NCBI RefSeq assembly: GCF_049727805.1
Contig: NZ_JBCNYA010000004.1
Location: 89,812 to 153,811, forward strand
DNA: 64,000 nt
Reading direction: 5' to 3'
Source of the DNA: Frateuria_A sp049727805
GTDB taxonomy: Bacteria > Pseudomonadota > Gammaproteobacteria > Xanthomonadales > Rhodanobacteraceae
Part shown: in pieces, positions 57,444 to 64,000 of the stretch
Position numbering within the stretch: position 1 is the first letter of the stretch
Layout of the letters: every line of letters starts with the position of its first letter
Made by a program: the position numbers and the translations under genes
The notes under the pieces: model-generated
Seen by the model: the letters and a program-made list of their open reading frames with translations, nothing else
What the model was told of the DNA's origin: nothing
The model's database searches: none

Positions 57444-58421
57444 ATGGACACCGCCCCGACCGCGCGACCGGCCCCCTCCTCCCCGTTTTCCGCCACGACC
57501 GCCGGCATCGCCTGCGGCATGGGGGCCGGCGCGTTGTGGGGCCTGGTGTTCCTGGCGCCCCAACTGGCACGCGAGTTCAGTCCGCTGCAGCTGACGGTCG
57601 GCCGCTACCTCGGCTACGGACTGATTGCGCTGGCGCTGGTCGGCCCTCGCTGGCGAACGCTGGTCGCCCCTATCGGGCGCCGCCAGTGGTGGTCGCTGGC
57701 CTGGCTCGCGCTGGCCGGCAACACGCTCTACTACGTGCTGTTGTCCAGCGCCGTGCAGACCGGCGGGATCGCCATGACCTCGCTGGTGATCGGCTTCCTG
57801 CCCGTGGCGGTGACGGTCATCGGCAGCCGCGACCAGGGCGCGGTGCCGCTGCGCAGGCTGCTGCCGTCGTTGCTGCTGTGCGCGGCCGGCGCCGTGTGCA
57901 TTGGCGCGCAGGCGCTGGACCAACCGGCCGCCGCTTCGGCGCCGCGTCCGTTGTTCGGGCTGTTGTGCGCGATCGGTGCACTGGCTTCGTGGACGGCCTA
58001 CGCCATCGGCAATGCCCGCTGCCTGGCGCGGTTTCCGGCCATGTCCCCGCAGGACTGGAATCTGTTGACGGGACTGGCCACCGGCGCGCAAAGCCTGTTG
58101 CTGCTTCCGCTGGCGTTTGCGCTCGGCCCGGCCAGCCATGGCGCGGACGCGTGGGCACGTTTCGGCGCCGTATCCGCCGGTGTCGCCGTCCTCGCCTCGA
58201 TCGCGGGCAACGCGCTGTGGAACCGGATGAGCCGGTTGCTGCCGCTGACCCTGGTCGGCCAGATGATCCTGTTCGAAACCCTGTTCGCCCTGGTCTACGG
58301 CTGGCTGTGGGAACGCCGTTGGCCGGCGCGGTTGGAGATCGCCGCGCTGTGCTTCGTCGTCCTGAGCGTGCTGAGTTGCCTGGACGCCCATCGCATGGGT
58401 GCGGCCCGACCGGCAGCGTAG
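57444..58421 (+). CDS. EamA/DMT-family transporter, probable amino-acid exporter
   Basis: Ten-helix drug/metabolite transporter of 325 aa. The first helix is GIACGMGAGALWGLVFLAPQL, and the repeat halves include GNTLYYVLLSSAVQTGGIAMTSLVIGFLPV and LASIAGNALWNRMSRLLPLTLVGQMILFETLFALVYGWLWE. The divergent Lrp/AsnC regulator suggests that it exports an amino acid or related metabolite in response to accumulation. The gap between the two genes contains the imperfect palindrome ATTTCGGGCAGCGAAAT (57388-57404), a candidate Lrp site. Confidence 0.87.
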   Translation: MDTAPTARPAPSSPFSATTAGIACGMGAGALWGLVFLAPQLAREFSPLQLTVGRYLGYGLIALALVGPRWRTLVAPIGRRQWWSLAWLALAGNTLYYVLLSSAVQTGGIAMTSLVIGFLPVAVTVIGSRDQGAVPLRRLLPSLLLCAAGAVCIGAQALDQPAAASAPRPLFGLLCAIGALASWTAYAIGNARCLARFPAMSPQDWNLLTGLATGAQSLLLLPLAFALGPASHGADAWARFGAVSAGVAVLASIAGNALWNRMSRLLPLTLVGQMILFETLFALVYGWLWERRWPARLEIAALCFVVLSVLSCLDAHRMGAARPAA

Positions 58422-58472
58422 TCGCCATCCACGTCCGCGGCTGGGCACGGCGCCGCGCTGCTTCCAGCGGCG

Positions 58473-59078
58473 CTAGCGGGTCGCCGGATATGGTTTTTCC
58501 TGCAGCAGCCGGGCCAGGTGCGCCGCGTTGCACGCCTGCGTCTGGATCACGCCGGCCAGCGGCTTGGGCGTCTGGTCCAGGTCGACGTAGTTCTTCTTGT
58601 GCATCGCCTCGCCTACCCAGTAGCTCGAACTGCCGCCGGGAATGCTGAAGCCGACGTCGGCCAGCGCCTGGTAGAGCTCGGCGGTGACATGGTGCGCGCC
58701 ATCCTCGTTGCCCACGACGCTGACGATGGCGACCTTGCCGAAGGTGGGGTAGATGCCGTGCTCGTCGATCTCGCCGAATACCGCGTCCAGCCGCTCGAGC
58801 ACGCGCTTGGCCACGCTGCTGGGCTGGCCCAGCCAGATCGGCGTGGCCAGCACGAAGATGTTCGCCTGGTCGATGCGCTTGCGCAGTGCCGGCCAGGCGT
58901 CGCCGGGACCTTCGTCGGTCTTCACGCCGGGCTTGATGTCGTGGTCGACCGCCCGCTCGTAGGCGGTGCTGACGCCATGACCGTCGAGCGCGCGCAGCAC
59001 CTGGTCGAGCAACTTCTGGGTCGAGGAGGGCTGGTGGCCGCGCTTGAGCGTGCAGTTGAGGCCGAAGGCGGAGAGCAT
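58473..59078 (-). CDS. Flavodoxin-like NAD(P)H-dependent FMN oxidoreductase
   Basis: FMN-binding reductase of 201 aa with the flavodoxin-like fold. The N-terminal phosphate loop is LNCTLKRGHQPSSTQKLLDQ; the mid region FVLATPIWLGQPSSVAKRVLERLD contains the flavin-contact loop typical of the NADPH-dependent FMN reductase family. VAIVSVVGNEDGAHHVTAEL and PGGSSSYWVGEAM follow. The ATG at 59078 has GAGGAA ahead. The partner substrate is unknown; such enzymes reduce quinones, azo compounds or flavins. Confidence 0.82.
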   Translation of the reverse strand: MLSAFGLNCTLKRGHQPSSTQKLLDQVLRALDGHGVSTAYERAVDHDIKPGVKTDEGPGDAWPALRKRIDQANIFVLATPIWLGQPSSVAKRVLERLDAVFGEIDEHGIYPTFGKVAIVSVVGNEDGAHHVTAELYQALADVGFSIPGGSSSYWVGEAMHKKNYVDLDQTPKPLAGVIQTQACNAAHLARLLQEKPYPATR

Positions 59079-59157
59079 GGCGGTTCCTCGGACGAAGCGG
59101 GCCTGCAGTCTGCCGGCGGCGCCGTGCACTTGCGGTCGGCGCAGCGGACGCGGCCCT

Positions 59158-59439
59158 TCACAATTGGCAGAAGATTTCCGCCATCGCCGTGTCGTCGCGC
59201 CGGTAATGCGGCGCGGGGCCGTCGAAGTGGCCGTCCAGCAGGGCCAGGTCGGCGATCTGGCCGACGTCGAACAGGCGTTCGGACGGCGCCTCGCCGTTGA
59301 CCTGGCAGGCGCGCAGCAGCTCGGTGCCGCGATGGCCCCTGCCATGGCATTGGGGTTCCACCACGCGCAGGCTGCCGTGGTAGACGAAGCGCAGCGGGCG
59401 GCGCTCGCGGATGGCCTGGTCGATGAGCGTGTTGGGCAT
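59158..59439 (-). CDS. Small WYL-like conserved protein
   Basis: Protein of 93 aa consisting of one compact beta-rich domain: LIDQAIRERRPLRFVYHGSLRVVEPQCHG, then GTELLRACQVNGEAP and LFDVGQIADLALLDGHFDGP. It resembles stand-alone WYL-type domains, which bind nucleotides or nucleic acid in bacterial regulators, but no helix-turn-helix is attached. Start taken at the ATG at 59439; a GTG six codons upstream is open. Likely cytosolic; function unknown. Confidence 0.65.
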   Translation of the reverse strand: MPNTLIDQAIRERRPLRFVYHGSLRVVEPQCHGRGHRGTELLRACQVNGEAPSERLFDVGQIADLALLDGHFDGPAPHYRRDDTAMAEIFCQL

Positions 59440-59506
59440 GGGGCGTGTCCCGGGCACGCTTTGGCGATCTGCGCCGGAGCATGCACGAACCCGCGTGGAA
59501 ACGAGG

Positions 59507-60685
59507 TCAGCTCGCCGGGGCCACCACTTCAGCCGCCGGCGAGGGGCGCAACCAGCGATCGCGCAGCCAGCGCTCGCACGGCACCGACCAGCAGCGCATC
59601 ACCAGCGCGCCGAGCGCCCAGCACAGCGCAAACGCCGGCAGATACCACAGGAAGCCGCTGCGCGCGTCGGCGCCGCTCCAGCGGTAGAGCCGCATGATGG
59701 CGTACACCACGAACATGTGGCTGAGATAGATCTCGTAGCTGAGCCGGCCCCAGCTGCACACCCAGTGGAGCATGCGCGGCACGCACGGCGGTTCGCTGCG
59801 GAAGGCGACCAGCAGCGCCAGCGTCGAGCCGGTGAGCACCAGCATCACGCCTTCGTGCAGAAGCGGCCACAACCAGTGTCCGCCCAGCGTGGCGCCGAGC
59901 AGTCCGAGCGTACCGATCCAGCGCAGCAGGCGGCAGGCGCGCGGCGACGGGCGCGCGCCACGGGCGAACCCCAACGCGCCGAGCACGCCGGTGGCGATCG
60001 CCGCCATGCCCGGCAGGTAGGCCTTCTCCTGCCAGATTTCGTTGCCATCCAGCGCGGCGCGCGTCCACGGCAGCGAGAGCGCCAGCAGGAGCAACAACGG
60101 CAGCAGCACCTGCGTGCGCCGCACCAGCAGGCAGGCCAGCGGAAAGCCGAGGTAGAACACTTCCTCGATCGACAGCGACCACAGCACGTCCCAGTTGCCG
60201 GGCAGATAGCCGGTCTGGCCTTCGTACCAGTTCAGGTGCAGGCCGAGCGCGGCGAGCAGCGCGCGTCCGAGCGACTGGCCCGGGCGGTGGATCGTGTAGT
60301 CCTCCACGCCCAAGCCGTGCAGCAGGGCGAGCACCGCCAGCAGCGCGACCAGGCAGGGCACGATGCGGGCGAAGCGGCGCGCGTAGAAGGCCTTCAGGTC
60401 GATCTGCGCCAGGCTGCCCCAGCGTTCCAGCGCGTTGCCCGCGATCAGGAAGCCGGAGATCACGAAGAACACGAACACCGCTTCGTAGCCGTTGTAGTTG
60501 AGCGCCTGCAGCAGCCGCACCGGCAGCACGTCGGCAAGCGCGGTGGTCTTCAGCGGGATGCGCATGCGCAGGCCGAGGTGGTTGAGCAGCACGAACACGA
60601 TCGCCAGCCCGCGCAGCAGGTCGATGCCGGCGTTGCGCTGCAGTCCGGATGCCGTCCGCAACGGCGCCACTGCGTGCTCAGGCAT
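59507..60685 (-). CDS. Membrane acyltransferase (acyltransferase-3/OafA type)
   Basis: Integral membrane O-acyltransferase of 392 aa with about 10 helices. It starts with the family block GIDLLRGLAIVFVLLNHLGL, in which the conserved catalytic histidine is in LNHLG. FVFFVISGFLIAG follows, then FYARRFARIVPCLVALL with the conserved arginines, and NWDVLWSLSIEEVFYLGFPL. Such enzymes add acetyl or other acyl groups to surface polysaccharides or antibiotics. Its first eight bases overlap the end of the upstream diguanylate cyclase gene, so both are translated from one message. Confidence 0.9.
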   Translation of the reverse strand: MPEHAVAPLRTASGLQRNAGIDLLRGLAIVFVLLNHLGLRMRIPLKTTALADVLPVRLLQALNYNGYEAVFVFFVISGFLIAGNALERWGSLAQIDLKAFYARRFARIVPCLVALLAVLALLHGLGVEDYTIHRPGQSLGRALLAALGLHLNWYEGQTGYLPGNWDVLWSLSIEEVFYLGFPLACLLVRRTQVLLPLLLLLALSLPWTRAALDGNEIWQEKAYLPGMAAIATGVLGALGFARGARPSPRACRLLRWIGTLGLLGATLGGHWLWPLLHEGVMLVLTGSTLALLVAFRSEPPCVPRMLHWVCSWGRLSYEIYLSHMFVVYAIMRLYRWSGADARSGFLWYLPAFALCWALGALVMRCWSVPCERWLRDRWLRPSPAAEVVAPAS

Positions 60686-61640
60686 GGGACGCCGGCGTGT
60701 CCTCGTGGACGACGATGCGGTTGCGCCCCTGCGCCTTGGCCTGATACAGGCAGCGGTCCACGGCCTCGAGGAAGGCCAGCAGGTCGTCGCCCTCCCCGGG
60801 CACCAGCGTGGCGACGCCCAGGCTGACGCTCAGCGCCTTGCCGACCCTGGAGCCCTCGTGGGGAATCTGCGCCTCGGCCAGGCGGGCCAGGCAGCGTTCG
60901 GCCCGCTCCCGCGCCGCGGCGGCGTCGGTGTCGGGCAGCACCATCAGGAACTCCTCGCCGCCGAAGCGGCCGAGCAGGCCGCGCCCGCGTTCGGCGGTGG
61001 CCTCCAGCAGCGAGGCCACGCGCCTGAGGCAGGCGTCGCCGGCCAGGTGGCCGTAGCAGTCGTTGTATTCCTTGAAGCAGTCGATGTCGGCCAGCACCAG
61101 CGACAGCGGCTTGCGCTCGCGGCGGGCGGCCGTCCATTCGGCATCGAGGAAGGCGTCCAGGCGGCGGCGGTTGGCCACGCCGGTCAGGCCGTCGCGGAAA
61201 GACAGCTCGGTCAGCTCGCGCTGCAGCTTGAGCAACTGCTCCTCCGCCCGCTTGCGCTCGCTGATGTCGAACATGAAACCGACCAGCGCATCGACCGCGC
61301 CGTCCTCCTTGCGCACCACGTGGACGACGTCGCGGATCCATACGTAGTCGCCCTCGCAGGTCAGGGCGCGATAGTCCGCCTCGTGGTCGACCCCCGCCTG
61401 CGACTGCGCGATGCAGAACTGCACCACGCGGTCGCGGTCGTCCGGATGGATGCGCTCGGCCCAGTCCTGCACGGTGGCCCAACTGTCCTGCGACCACCCG
61501 AGCAGGCCTTCGATCTGCGGGCCGATGTAGGCGAAGGATGCGCTCGCCCAGTCGATCTTCCACGGAATGGCGCGCGTCGATTCGAGCAGCGTCTTGTAGA
61601 CGGCGCCGTCGAGTTCCAGTCCTTTTTCGCTTGAGTTCAT
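60678..61640 (-). CDS. PAS-GGDEF diguanylate cyclase
   Basis: Soluble c-di-GMP synthase of 320 aa. An N-terminal PAS-3-type sensory domain (residues 15-140) contains GLLGWSQDSWATVQDWAERIHPDDRDRV and VGFMFDISERKRAEEQLLKL. The GGDEF domain follows: LTELSFRDGLTGVANRRRLDAFL, VLADIDCFKEYNDCYGHLAGDACLRRVA and the active-site motif GRFGGEEFLMVLPD. No RXXD inhibitory site is seen before GGEEF, so product inhibition may be absent. The ATG at 61640 has a GGAGGG lead and is 29 codons inside a longer open frame. It overlaps the acyltransferase gene by eight bases. Confidence 0.92.
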   Translation of the reverse strand: MNSSEKGLELDGAVYKTLLESTRAIPWKIDWASASFAYIGPQIEGLLGWSQDSWATVQDWAERIHPDDRDRVVQFCIAQSQAGVDHEADYRALTCEGDYVWIRDVVHVVRKEDGAVDALVGFMFDISERKRAEEQLLKLQRELTELSFRDGLTGVANRRRLDAFLDAEWTAARRERKPLSLVLADIDCFKEYNDCYGHLAGDACLRRVASLLEATAERGRGLLGRFGGEEFLMVLPDTDAAAARERAERCLARLAEAQIPHEGSRVGKALSVSLGVATLVPGEGDDLLAFLEAVDRCLYQAKAQGRNRIVVHEDTPASHA

Positions 61641-61695
61641 GCTCCGGCCCCCTCCGGATGAGTGCCTGACCGGCCGGCCACGCGTGGATGGGATT

Positions 61696-62985
61696 CTAGA
61701 CCCGCTCGGCGCGCGCCAAAAGCGCAAGCAGTTCAGCGGGTTGGTCGTAGTCGATGCGCCGTCCGGCGCGCAGGTCGCGACGCATCAGGCGGATCATCTG
61801 CTCGGTCAGCGCCGGCGGGAAGGATGCGGCCGGCTGGCCGGTGACCTCGGCCAGGCGGCCGGCGAGCACCGGCCCGTCGCTGACCAGCGGGCAGATGCGG
61901 TAGCCGTAGCGACCGCCGATCGCTTCCGGCGGCAGGTCCATGAAGCGATCGCCGAGCTGGCGGAAGAAGCTCAGGGTCAGCCGGTAGGCGTTGCTGCCGA
62001 GGATCGGCAGGTCCTCCGGCACCGGGCCACCCTCGTCCAGTTGCTGCAGCGTGGTGGCCAGCGGCAGCAGGCGATCGAGCTGGTAGGCCTGCATGTGCGG
62101 GTTGCCGATGCGCACCAGATTGGCGATCAGCTCGCCCAGCGAGGCGTGGCCGATGATCGCCGCCCGCTTGGGCAGGCCGCCCCAGGCGCCGTCGGCGCCG
62201 TTGAGCAGCGCCTCGATCACCGAGGCGTTCTCGAAGCCGCCGCCGGCGTGCACGTGCACCAGCAGCTTCAGCGGCGGCGGCAGGAAGGCGCGCGCCGCGG
62301 CGACCACCGCGCCGACCTGGAACGGCAGGTAGGTGCCGCGGTCGTCCTCGATGGAAACGCCGGCGATCGGCTGGTCGGCCAGCAGCGTGAGGATCTCCGC
62401 CACCGCCTCGGGCGACTCCATGAAGGCGTCGCAGCCGTCGACGATGTTGATGTAGATCTTCGGCTTGCCGCCGTGGTCGCCACGGATGTTCTGCTGCAGC
62501 CAGCGGATGCTCGCCGGCAGGCTGCGGCGCAGCGTGGGAAGGTCGTAGTTGCCCTGCATGCCGCGCCGGCTCAGGTAGATCTCGTGCAGCGTGTTGGGCA
62601 CGCCGTAGTCGCGCAGCTTCAGTTGCGAAGGATCCGGCGTGAAGCTGCCATCCTCCGCCGCGATGCCGATGGCGGTGAAGGCCGAGCAGCCGGTCATGTC
62701 GATGCCGTGGTCGCGCAGGTAGGCCATCAGGTCATCGTCCACCTCCGGCTCGTCCGGCAGGGCGTAGTCGAGCGTGCCGAGCTGGATGCGCTGGAAGCCG
62801 AACTCGCGCAGCAGCGGCAGGATGCGCAGCTTCTGCTCCAGCGTCTGCCCGAGGCAGGAACCGACCGGGTTCTCGCGCAGGGACAGGTCGATGAAGTACG
62901 GATCGATGCCGCGCAGCTTCTCCAGCTTCGCCCGTGCGCCGGCCAGCGCGTCATGCGCCTGTTGCAGCGCCTGTGGGTCGACCAT
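61696..62985 (-). CDS. DRE-TIM metallolyase-like protein of unknown substrate
   Basis: A 429-aa protein that looks like a divergent member of the HMG-CoA lyase/isopropylmalate synthase barrel family. FIDLSLRENPVGSCLGQTLEQKLRIL resembles the DXTLRDG strand, FGFQRIQLGTLDYALPDEPE the next. VHVHAGGGFENASVIEALLNGADGAWGGLPKR has the HXH metal pair and the G-rich turn near the end of the barrel, followed by GHASLGELIANLVRIGN. The RDG part is replaced by REN, so the chemistry may differ from known members. Neighbours (queuosine transporter, cyclase) do not reveal the pathway. I cannot assign a substrate. Confidence 0.6.
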   Translation of the reverse strand: MVDPQALQQAHDALAGARAKLEKLRGIDPYFIDLSLRENPVGSCLGQTLEQKLRILPLLREFGFQRIQLGTLDYALPDEPEVDDDLMAYLRDHGIDMTGCSAFTAIGIAAEDGSFTPDPSQLKLRDYGVPNTLHEIYLSRRGMQGNYDLPTLRRSLPASIRWLQQNIRGDHGGKPKIYINIVDGCDAFMESPEAVAEILTLLADQPIAGVSIEDDRGTYLPFQVGAVVAAARAFLPPPLKLLVHVHAGGGFENASVIEALLNGADGAWGGLPKRAAIIGHASLGELIANLVRIGNPHMQAYQLDRLLPLATTLQQLDEGGPVPEDLPILGSNAYRLTLSFFRQLGDRFMDLPPEAIGGRYGYRICPLVSDGPVLAGRLAEVTGQPAASFPPALTEQMIRLMRRDLRAGRRIDYDQPAELLALLARAERV

Positions 62986-63009
62986 GCATGCTCCCCTGTA
63001 TCGGCAGGC

Positions 63010-63765
63010 TCAGTGGCCCGGTGCGCGCAGCTCGCCCTCGTCCTTCAGGCTGAACGGCGTGAAGTGGGTGTGCTCGTCGAAGGTGTCGACGCCCTCGCGC
63101 GATTTCAGGAAGCCGACCACGGCATAGGTGAGCGGCGTGAACACCACTTCCACCAGCACCTTCATCGCCCAGTTGAAGGCGATCACCTTGAGGATGGTCT
63201 GGCCTTCCCAGATGCCTGTGAAGGCGATCGGGTAGAAGGTCAGGCTATCCACGCCCTGGCCCACCAGCGTCGAGCCGATGGTGCGCGTCCACAGCATGCG
63301 TCCGCGCGTCCAGATCTTCATGCGCGCCAGCACGAACGAATTGGCGAAGTCGCCCAGCCAGTAGGCCACGATGGACGCCAGCGCGATGCGCCAGGTACCG
63401 CCGAAGACGATCTCCAGAGCCGGTTGCAGTTGCGCATTGAACGGCTCGGAGGGGCTCGGCGGCATGTGGATGATCGCCTGCGACATCGCCGTAGCGAACA
63501 GCATCGCGCCGAAGCCGGCCCAGATCGCGCGGCGCGCGCGGGCGTAGCCGTACACCTCGGTGAGCACGTCGCCGAAGATGTAGCTGGCCGGGAAGAACAG
63601 GTTGCCGGCGCCGAAAGACAGCGCACCCAGCACCGGCAGCGAGATCGTGCAGACCTTGGCCGGCCCGATCAGGTTGGAACACAGCAGCACGGCCACCATG
63701 CCGCCGACCAGCAGGTCGTAGTAGCGAAAGCCGCGCATCGGCGCGGTGGATCCGGATGCTTGCAT
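63010..63765 (-). CDS. yhhQ: Queuosine precursor transporter (YhhQ/DUF165 family)
   Basis: Inner-membrane importer of queuosine precursors (preQ0/preQ1), 251 aa with about six helices. Family marks: LVGGMVAVLLCSNLIGPAKV, FPASYIFGDVLTEVYGYARARRAIWAGF, ASIVAYWLGDFANSFVLARMKIWTRGRMLWTRTIGSTLVGQGVDSLTFYP and NWAMKVLVEVVFTPLTYAVV. The DVLTEVYGY and STLVGQGVDS segments are diagnostic. It lies 24 bases upstream of the DRE-TIM-like gene on the same strand and may be cotranscribed with it. Confidence 0.92.
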   Translation of the reverse strand: MQASGSTAPMRGFRYYDLLVGGMVAVLLCSNLIGPAKVCTISLPVLGALSFGAGNLFFPASYIFGDVLTEVYGYARARRAIWAGFGAMLFATAMSQAIIHMPPSPSEPFNAQLQPALEIVFGGTWRIALASIVAYWLGDFANSFVLARMKIWTRGRMLWTRTIGSTLVGQGVDSLTFYPIAFTGIWEGQTILKVIAFNWAMKVLVEVVFTPLTYAVVGFLKSREGVDTFDEHTHFTPFSLKDEGELRAPGH

Positions 63766-63822
63766 GGGGCCCCCTTGGCGTGGAGGCAGAGGATACCGGA
63801 CCGGGAAGGGTTGGGCTTTCGG

Positions 63823-63976
63823 CTCCCTCTCCCTGCGGGGAGAGGGTTGGGGTGAGGGGGCGCGCTTGCGGGAAACGCCAAGTCAGATGAGAGGTCAGCT
63901 CCGATCCCGCACCAGGTGACAGTCCCGCGAGCCCCGGCCCCTCCCCCCGGCCCTCTCCCCGCAGGGGAGAGGGAGC
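63823..63976. repeat. Two opposed family-2 palindromic repeats at the right edge
   Basis: One copy at about 63823-63860 (CTCCCTCTCCCTGCGGGGAG, then AGGGTTGGGGTGAGGGGGCG) and an inverted copy at about 63926-63976 (GCGAGCCCCGGCCCCTCCCC, then a CCCTCTCCCCGCAGGGGAGAG palindrome). The last 235 bases of the window hold no gene that I can see. Confidence 0.8.
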
Positions 63977-64000
63977 AAGGCGCGGCTAGTCGGCCGCCGG

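Overview
The window is GC-rich bacterial chromosome with dense, mostly short-gapped genes. Gene content and order point to a gammaproteobacterium of the Xanthomonadales (Lysobacterales), probably Rhodanobacteraceae or Xanthomonadaceae: rluD divergent from bamD, sucCD next to pilSR, a plant N-glycan degradation locus like the nix cluster of Xanthomonas campestris, and attC sites of the Xanthomonas-like type. The assignment is by gene content only. I recognised no rRNA, tRNA or CRISPR array.

1-11.7 kb is housekeeping: the tail of an acyl-CoA dehydrogenase, pgeF/yfiH, rluD, bamD, nadE, sucDC and the type IV pilus two-component pair pilS-pilR. 11.8-15.7 kb is a coupled signalling operon on the minus strand (CHASE3-type histidine kinase, CheY-like regulator, REC-kinase-REC hybrid). 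16.1-25.4 kb is an alpha-mannoside utilisation locus: a secreted GH92 alpha-mannosidase, divergent from a LacI-type regulator, a FucP-type sugar/H+ symporter, a PfkB sugar kinase, an AGE-family isomerase and an M1 peptidase. Two identical 16-bp operators lie between GH92 and lacI. The inferred route is mannoside to mannose to fructose to fructose-6-phosphate.

25.5-27.5 kb carries a two-gene NHEJ module (stand-alone LigD-type polymerase and Ku). 27.6-32.8 kb holds a YceI / cytochrome b561 / YceI cluster, a glutaredoxin-like protein, sdaA, an acetyltransferase and an EamA exporter. 32.9-38.4 kb is a type III restriction-modification island (XRE regulator divergent from mod-res); the centre of mod is strikingly AT-richer than its ends.

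38.6-51.5 kb is a seven-gene operon: cutC, GH2 beta-mannosidase, GH3, GH125 and GH92 with Tat-type leaders, and two GH29 alpha-fucosidases. Together they could strip fucose, xylose and mannose from plant N-glycans. It is immediately followed, at 51.7-54.7 kb, by what I read as an integrase-less chromosomal integron cassette array: small co-oriented genes (MazG-like, several tiny membrane proteins, a membrane protein with a zinc ribbon, a FosX-like VOC protein), separated by attC-type sites, one with perfect outer boxes.

54.7-63.8 kb returns to ordinary genome: a D-aminoacylase-type amidohydrolase, Lrp/AsnC and a divergent EamA exporter, a flavodoxin-like reductase, a small WYL-like protein, an acyltransferase overlapping a diguanylate cyclase, a DRE-TIM-like protein and a queuosine-precursor transporter. 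Two families of palindromic intergenic repeats recur throughout, in places as tandem duplications.
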